Assembly: GCA_900756875.1 (NCBI GenBank)
Contig: CAAELW010000265.1
Span: 1-15,526 of the forward strand
Direction: 5' to 3'
DNA length: 15,526 nucleotides
Source of the DNA: Pasteurellaceae bacterium
GTDB lineage: Bacteria > Pseudomonadota > Gammaproteobacteria > Enterobacterales > Pasteurellaceae
Below, one piece after another: positions 11,504-15,526 of the stretch. The translations under genes and the position numbers were made by a program. The notes under the pieces are model-generated. The model searched no databases. It was not told where the DNA came from and saw nothing but the letters and a program-made list of their open reading frames with translations. Positions within the stretch are counted from its first letter, which is position 1. The number at the start of each line of letters is the position of its first letter.

Positions 11504-11529
11504 AAAGCGATAACTCAAATTATCGCTTT
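11504..11529 (-). terminator. mioC terminator at the edge of oriC
   Basis: A perfect 10-bp stem (11504-11513 with 11520-11529) has a 6-base loop and, on the minus strand, a TTTTTC tail. It begins 7 bases after the mioC stop codon, between mioC and the R4-like DnaA box. It should stop mioC transcripts before they cross oriC. Confidence 0.82.
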
Positions 11530-11536
11530 ATTATGA

Positions 11537-11974
11537 CTAAAGTGCATGAATAAATTGTGGTAGCCAATCTTCCGCAAATTGCTCTTGATCATCAACATGC
11601 AAGACATCGATTTTTAAACTCTCGCAAATTTTGACCGCACTTTTTTCACTTAATTGTGTTTCAACTTTATTCACGGCATGACAGAATGTATCGTAATCTG
11701 AATTGCCTAAGCCTACAACGGCAAAGCGGAGAGAAGAAAAATCTTTATCTGATGCCGCAATTTGTTCAAAGAGTGGTTTCAAATTATCAGGCAATTCACC
11801 TGCGCCATGTGTTGAAGTGACAATCAACCAAATATTTTCATCAATCACATCATTAAGTTCTGGTCCGTGGAAAAGTGCGGTAGAAAAATCTTGTGTTTTT
11901 AACACATCTTCTAAATGCTCCGCCACATATTCAGCGCTGCCTAATGTGCTGCCTGAAATCACGCAAATATTCAT
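11537..11974 (-). CDS. mioC: Flavodoxin-like protein MioC
   Basis: MioC is a short-chain flavodoxin-type FMN protein; the E. coli protein supports biotin synthase activity in vitro. The 145 residues (147 in E. coli) show the flavodoxin fold. The FMN phosphate loop SGSTLGSA is at residues 7-14. The second flavin loop includes [12 protein letters not shown] near 53-64, and the third is GLGNSDY at 88-94. The ATG at 11972-11974 follows AGGAAA. It lies next to oriC, transcribed toward it, with terminators on both sides, so it is probably monocistronic. It contains two exact uptake signals in opposite orientations. The promoter is probably the one at the end of zapB. Confidence 0.95.
   Translation of the reverse strand: MNICVISGSTLGSAEYVAEHLEDVLKTQDFSTALFHGPELNDVIDENIWLIVTSTHGAGELPDNLKPLFEQIAASDKDFSSLRFAVVGLGNSDYDTFCHAVNKVETQLSEKSAVKICESLKIDVLHVDDQEQFAEDWLPQFIHAL
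11634..11642 (-). repeat. DNA uptake signal sequence (Hin type) inside mioC
   Basis: An exact AAGTGCGGT on the minus strand, with the extended pattern (AAAGTGCGGTCAAAA). Confidence 0.88.
11873..11881 (+). repeat. Second DNA uptake signal sequence inside mioC
   Basis: An exact AAGTGCGGT on the plus strand, followed by AGAAAAAT as in the extended signal. It lies about 230 bases from the other copy in the same gene, in the opposite orientation. Confidence 0.87.
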
Positions 11975-11993
11975 ATTGTTTCCTAATAAGAAA

Positions 11994-12018
11994 AAAGGCT
12001 TAGATTTTCTAAGCCTTT
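11994..12018 (-). terminator. zapB terminator hairpin
   Basis: An 11-bp perfect stem (11994-12004 with 12008-12018) with a tight loop, followed on the minus strand by TTTTTT. It sits between the zapB stop and the mioC ribosome binding site and may also form the 5' end of mioC mRNA. Confidence 0.85.
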
Positions 12019-12024
12019 ATAGTC

Positions 12025-12052
12025 ATTATACGTTGTCGAATTTACCCAACAA
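12025..12052 (-). promoter_or_regulatory. Candidate mioC promoter overlapping the zapB stop codon
   Basis: On the minus strand a perfect TATAAT (12025-12030) overlaps the zapB TAA stop, with TTGTTG 16 bases upstream (12047-12052, 3 of 6 matches). A start near 12018 would coincide with the first base of the hairpin. The -35 box is weak, so the call is tentative. Confidence 0.45.
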
Positions 12053-12244
12053 TGAACGAATGTGTTCTTGCCAGTTGCGGTGCTCATTTCTAAGTTGCTC
12101 GTTTTCATGTTGCAACGCTTCTACCGCTTGTTGAGATTGATTTTTTTGTTCTTTTAATTCTTCTACTTCAAGTTGAAGTAATTGAATGGTTTCTACTGCT
12201 TGTCTAATTTTTTCTTCAAGCTGATCTAAAATTTCTAAAGACAT
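12026..12244 (-). CDS. zapB: Cell division coiled-coil protein ZapB
   Basis: ZapB is a small, almost wholly coiled-coil protein that joins the Z-ring layer through ZapA and helps link the ring to the chromosome terminus through MatP. The 72 residues (81 in E. coli) begin MSLEILDQLEEKI, close to the E. coli start. Leu/Ile and Glu/Gln heptads run throughout, ending NWQEHIRSLLGKFDNV, which resembles E. coli NGWQERLQALLGRMEEV. The ATG at 12242-12244 follows AAGGAAA. It is divergent from glpX. A perfect TTGACA -35 (12318-12323, minus strand) with a poor TAGGAT -10 at a 15-base spacing is a possible promoter. Confidence 0.93.
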   Translation of the reverse strand: MSLEILDQLEEKIRQAVETIQLLQLEVEELKEQKNQSQQAVEALQHENEQLRNEHRNWQEHIRSLLGKFDNV

Positions 12245-12388
12245 AGTGATTTCCTTTTTTAAAATAAGTCCGAAACGGCTTTATTCTACCGACTTAATCC
12301 TATTTTTAAAAGCCTCTTGTCAAAATTTATTATGCAAACGTTTGCTTAGTGATAAAATAACGAGACTTTTTTGCATTGGGAGAGAAAA
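12245..12388. promoter_or_regulatory. Divergent control region between zapB and glpX
   Basis: This 144-base AT-rich region carries both promoters. For zapB (-) a TTGACA hexamer at 12318-12323 is the best -35, and TAGAAT (-10-like) lies closer to the gene. For glpX (+) a TATTAT box at 12328-12333 has only a weak -35 (TTTAAA at 12305-12310), and a TAAAAT box at 12353-12358 has none. Neither start is settled from sequence. The palindromic operator is listed separately. Confidence 0.5.
12332..12347. promoter_or_regulatory. LacI-family (PurR-type) operator upstream of glpX
   Basis: The 12-base core GCAAACGTTTGC (12334-12345) is a perfect palindrome with the central CpG typical of LacI-family operators. 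The full 16 bases, ATGCAAACGTTTGCTT, fit the PurR consensus (ANGCAAACGNTTNCNT) well. A fructose repressor (Cra/FruR) site would more usually read TGAAAC in the half-site, so PurR is the better match, although Cra would suit a gluconeogenic gene. It lies 41 bases before the glpX start. Confidence 0.6.
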
Positions 12389-13402
12389 ATGAATCGTGCA
12401 CTAGCTATTGAATTTTCAAGAGTAACCGAAGCAGCTGCATTAGCGGCTTATACTTGGCTTGGACGTGGTAATAAAAATGCGGCGGATGAGGCGGCAGTTA
12501 AAGCTATGCGTTATATGCTGAATTTAATCCATATGGACGGTGAAATTGTGATTGGTGAAGGGGAAATTGACGAAGCACCAATGCTTTATATTGGCGAAAA
12601 AGTGGGATCAGGTAATGGTGAACTCGTTTCTATTGCGGTTGATCCGATTGATGGAACAAGAATGACCGCAATGGGCCAATCAAATGCCATTTCAGTGTTA
12701 GCAGCTGGCGGTAAACGTACCTTCTTAAAAGCGCCTGATATGTATATGGAAAAATTGGTCGTCGGCCCTGAAGTGAAAGGTATGATCGATTTAAGTTTAC
12801 CAATTGAACAAAACCTTCGCCGTGTGGCTTCTCGTTTAGGTAAATCCTTATCGGATTTAACGGTGATGGTACTCGCTAAACCACGTCATGATGAAGTGAT
12901 TAATCAAATGCATAATCTAGGTATTCGCGTGATGGCCATTCCAGATGGTGATGTGGCCGCTTCAGTTTTATGTTGTTTACCGGATGCTGAAGTGGATATG
13001 GTTTATGGTATTGGTGGTGCACCTGAAGGCGTGGCTGCTGCTGCCGCAATTCGTGCATTAGGTGGGGATATGCAAGCTCGCCTGATTCCTCGTAATGAAG
13101 TGAAAGGCGATACAGAAGAAAATCGTAAAATTGCCGCTGAAGAAGTTCAACGTTGTGAAGCCTTAGGTGTGAAGGTCAATGAAATCTTAAAATTAGAAGA
13201 TTTAGTACGTGATGATAACCTTGTTTTTGCTGCAACGGGAATTACGCACGGTGAATTACTCAAAGGGATTTCTCGCCGTGGCAACTTGGCAACCACAGAA
13301 ACCTTATTAATCCGTGGTAAATCACGCACCATTCGTAAAATCCAATCCATCCATTATCTCGATAGAAAAGATTCTGAAATCTATGAGATTTTAAGAAATT
13401 AG
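12389..13402 (+). CDS. glpX: Fructose-1,6-bisphosphatase, class II
   Basis: GlpX hydrolyses fructose 1,6-bisphosphate to fructose 6-phosphate in gluconeogenesis, needing Mn2+/Mg2+. The protein has 337 residues (336 in E. coli). The metal-site motifs of the lithium-sensitive phosphatase superfamily are present: Asp33, IGEGEIDEAPM (Glu57 and neighbours) and DPIDGT at residues 85-90. The ribose/fructose-binding segment IGGAPEGV and the C-terminal TETLLIRGKSRTIR are intact. I chose the ATG at 12389 because GGGAGAG lies just upstream and the start MNRALAIEFSRVTE matches the family. A TTG at 12371 would add six residues and overlaps that ribosome site. It stands alone here, without glpF and glpK, and is followed by a terminator. 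Confidence 0.97.
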   Translation: MNRALAIEFSRVTEAAALAAYTWLGRGNKNAADEAAVKAMRYMLNLIHMDGEIVIGEGEIDEAPMLYIGEKVGSGNGELVSIAVDPIDGTRMTAMGQSNAISVLAAGGKRTFLKAPDMYMEKLVVGPEVKGMIDLSLPIEQNLRRVASRLGKSLSDLTVMVLAKPRHDEVINQMHNLGIRVMAIPDGDVAASVLCCLPDAEVDMVYGIGGAPEGVAAAAAIRALGGDMQARLIPRNEVKGDTEENRKIAAEEVQRCEALGVKVNEILKLEDLVRDDNLVFAATGITHGELLKGISRRGNLATTETLLIRGKSRTIRKIQSIHYLDRKDSEIYEILRN

Positions 13403-13409
13403 TGAAAAT

Positions 13410-13454
13410 AAAAGAGCGGTCATAAAAAACAATGAATTTTTTGACCGCTCTTTT
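13410..13454. terminator. Bidirectional terminator between glpX and mutS
   Basis: A 13-bp perfect stem (13410-13422 with 13442-13454) has A-rich sequence before it and a T-run after it. The inner loop can pair further through an A-run and a T-run. The arms contain AAGAGCGGTCA, the same one-base variant of the uptake signal seen in the ilvA/atpC terminator. Confidence 0.9.
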
Positions 13455-13461
13455 TTATTTC

Positions 13462-15526
13462 TTACAGCATTTTCTTCAATTGATACAGATAAGCTAAGGC
13501 TTGTTTTGGACTTAACTCATCTGGATCAAGTTGCTCAATGGCTTCGCGTAAAGCATCAGGCTCCGATTCAAAAGCCAATTCACCTTGATGTTGGTTTAAT
13601 GCTCTTAAATGTTGAATTTGTTGATCACCATTTTGTGCAGACAATTTTTCTAATTGATGCAATTTTTGCTTCGCTAGTTTAATAACAGATTGAGGTACAC
13701 CGGCTAGTGCTGCAACAGCAAGACCATAACTTTTACTTGCTGCACCATCTTGAACCGCATGCATAAAGGCGATGGTATTGTTATGTTCTAACGCATCTAA
13801 ATGAATATTAGCAATGCCTTCAATTTGTTCTGGTAGTGCGGTGAGTTCAAAATAATGAGTCGCAAATAATGTAAGTGAACGAGTTTTCTTCGCCAACCAT
13901 TCAGCACAAGCCCAAGCTAAAGAAAGCCCATCATAAGTAGACGTACCTCGTCCAATTTCATCAATCAGAACTAAACTTTGTGACGTGGCTTGATGAAGAA
14001 TATTCGCCATTTCGGTCATTTCCACCATAAATGTAGAACGACCTGAGGCTAAATCATCAGAGGCGCCAATTCGAGTAAAAATACGATCAATTTGCCCGAT
14101 AACTGCACTATCAGCCGGCACAAAACTGCCTATATACGCCATTAACGTAATTAAAGCTGTTTGACGCATATAGGTACTTTTACCGCCCATATTTGGGCCA
14201 GTAATAATCAGCAAATGACGCTGTTGATTGAGATTTACAGGGTTAGCAATAAAGGGGTCTTTTAAAACTTGTTCCACTACAGGATGACGACCATTTTCAA
14301 TTTTTATACCAATTTCATCACTAAATTGTGGTGCAACATAATTTAAGGTTTCTGCTCGCTCTGCGAGGTTAACTAATACATCTAATTCAGATAATGCCAA
14401 ACTCGCTAACTGTAATTGACCTAAATGTGGCAATAATAAATCAAATAATTCATCATAAAGTTGTTTTTCTAAAGCAAGCGCTGCGCCTTTTGATTTTAAA
14501 ACCTTGTCTTCATATTCTTTTAATTCAGGAATAATATAGCGCTCGGCATTTTTTAAAGTTTGACGGCGAACATAATGAATAGGTGCTTTATGGGATTGTC
14601 CTTGGCTAATTTGAATGTAATAACCATGCACCGCATTAAAGCCAATTTTTAAGGTATCAATACCTGTGCTTTCTCGTTCACGTTGTTCTAAATTTTCTAA
14701 ATATTGGGTTGCGCCATCAGAAAGGGTTCGCCATTCATCTAATTCTGCGTTATAGCCTTCAGCAATGACACCACCATCGCGAATTAATAATGGAGGAGTT
14801 TCAATAATTGCTTTTTGAAGTAACTCAATTTGTGCAGAAAAATCACTAATTTGTGCGGAAAGTGCGGTCAAATTTGACGATGTTTTTGTATGAATCAGCG
14901 ATTTTATTGGTTCAATTTGTTCTAAGGCTGTACGTAAACGCGTGAGATCTCGAGGACGTGCAGAACGCAGTGCTACACGAGCAAGAATACGTTCCATATC
15001 GCCCACTTGTTGCAAATAAGGCTGTAATTCGTGATACAAATCTTGCTCAATAATTTCACCAATAGTTTTTTGGCGTTTTAATAGAATATCTGTTTGACGG
15101 ATAGGTTGATGAATCCAACGTTTTAACAAACGGCTACCCATTGGTGTCACACATTTATCTAATACTGAAGCCAGTGTATTTTCTGTGCCACCCGCAAGAT
15201 TTTGAGTGAGCTCTAAATTTCGGCGTGTAGCAGCATCCAATTGAATATTATCGTTATTTTGAATAACACTGATACTTTGAATGTGTGGTAAAGAAGCCCG
15301 TTGTGTTTCTTTTGCATATTGCAATAAACAGCCTGCTGCTGCCAAGCCAAGAGGTGATTTTTCTACACCAAATGCACGTAAATCTTTTGTACCAAATTGA
15401 CGATTAAGTTCTGAAATGGCGGTACTAAGTTCAAATTCCCAAATTGGACGACGACGTAGACCTTTATAAGGTTCGATAATGGCCATTTCAGCAAAATCTT
15501 CACAATAAAGTAATTCTACGGGATTA
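13462..15526 (-). CDS. mutS: DNA mismatch repair ATPase MutS, 5' end outside window
   Basis: MutS recognises mismatches and, as a sliding clamp, recruits MutL. The frame is open to the right edge, and 687 residues are visible. By comparison with the roughly 860-residue H. influenzae and 853-residue E. coli proteins, some 170 N-terminal residues, including the Phe-x-Glu mismatch-reading motif, lie outside, so the ATG at 15484-15486 is internal. Visible are part of the connector domain, the lever/core domain ([14 protein letters not shown]), the clamp, the Walker A motif GPNMGGKST (14173-14199), the Walker B region DEIGRGT (13942-13962), FATHYFELT and the C-terminal oligomerisation segment [24 protein letters not shown] stretch in the linker could be the beta-clamp-binding motif. 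It converges with glpX. Confidence 0.97.
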   Translation of the reverse strand, partial: NPVELLYCEDFAEMAIIEPYKGLRRRPIWEFELSTAISELNRQFGTKDLRAFGVEKSPLGLAAAGCLLQYAKETQRASLPHIQSISVIQNNDNIQLDAATRRNLELTQNLAGGTENTLASVLDKCVTPMGSRLLKRWIHQPIRQTDILLKRQKTIGEIIEQDLYHELQPYLQQVGDMERILARVALRSARPRDLTRLRTALEQIEPIKSLIHTKTSSNLTALSAQISDFSAQIELLQKAIIETPPLLIRDGGVIAEGYNAELDEWRTLSDGATQYLENLEQRERESTGIDTLKIGFNAVHGYYIQISQGQSHKAPIHYVRRQTLKNAERYIIPELKEYEDKVLKSKGAALALEKQLYDELFDLLLPHLGQLQLASLALSELDVLVNLAERAETLNYVAPQFSDEIGIKIENGRHPVVEQVLKDPFIANPVNLNQQRHLLIITGPNMGGKSTYMRQTALITLMAYIGSFVPADSAVIGQIDRIFTRIGASDDLASGRSTFMVEMTEMANILHQATSQSLVLIDEIGRGTSTYDGLSLAWACAEWLAKKTRSLTLFATHYFELTALPEQIEGIANIHLDALEHNNTIAFMHAVQDGAASKSYGLAVAALAGVPQSVIKLAKQKLHQLEKLSAQNGDQQIQHLRALNQHQGELAFESEPDALREAIEQLDPDELSPKQALAYLYQLKKML
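14860..14868 (+). repeat. DNA uptake signal sequence (Hin type) inside mutS
   Basis: An exact AAGTGCGGT on the plus strand, extended as AAAGTGCGGTCAAATTT, a close match to the longer Haemophilus signal. Confidence 0.88.

Noticed and set aside
11703-12134. 143-residue open frame on the plus strand across mioC and zapB
   Set aside because: It is antisense to two well-recognised genes, spans a terminator hairpin and has a low-complexity Ser/Cys-rich product with no ribosome site.
12371-12373. TTG as the glpX start (343 residues)
   Set aside because: The ATG at 12389 has the ribosome site GGGAGAG and gives the family start MNRALAIEFSRVTE; the TTG lies upstream of that site.
15484-15486. ATG as a true start of a short MutS
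   Set aside because: The frame stays open upstream with the recognisable MutS sequence [11 protein letters not shown]; the gene is cut by the window edge, not truncated.

Overview
The window looks like chromosome of a Haemophilus-type member of the Pasteurellaceae. The evidence is AT-rich coding sequence, enzymes close to those of H. influenzae and E. coli, and at least seven exact copies of the 9-base Hin-type DNA uptake signal (AAGTGCGGT), one inverted pair of which forms a terminator. H. parainfluenzae or a near relative is my best guess from remembered sequences; no search was run.

Layout from left to right: the 3' part of ilvA (+), cut by the window edge; a bidirectional terminator; the complete F1Fo ATP synthase operon on the minus strand (atpI-B-E-F-H-A-G-D-C, 8304 down to 1453) with a promoter in front of atpI; rsmG (-); mnmG (-) with its own terminator; a 429-base non-coding stretch (11108-11536) that has the hallmarks of the chromosomal replication origin oriC; mioC (-); zapB (-); a divergent control region with a LacI/PurR-type palindrome; glpX (+); a second bidirectional terminator; and the 3' part of mutS (-), cut by the right edge.

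The order mioC-oriC-mnmG-rsmG-atp is the ancestral gammaproteobacterial origin neighbourhood, as in E. coli. The origin has an AT-rich unwinding half next to mnmG, with GATC-headed 13-mers, and a half with three perfect DnaA boxes next to mioC. From the first 13-mer to the last box is 241 bases, close to the 245-base E. coli minimal oriC. The mnmG promoter fires away from the unwinding region. A hairpin terminator directly after mioC should stop most transcription before it enters the origin.

The gene content is conserved housekeeping: energy conversion (atp), ribosome and tRNA modification (rsmG, mnmG), cell division (zapB), gluconeogenesis (glpX), mismatch repair (mutS) and isoleucine synthesis (ilvA). 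I see no mobile element, CRISPR array, tRNA, rRNA or unknown gene cassette. The points of interest are regulatory: the box and GATC layout of oriC, the operator at glpX, uptake-signal-like terminators, and the mioC/zapB junction.
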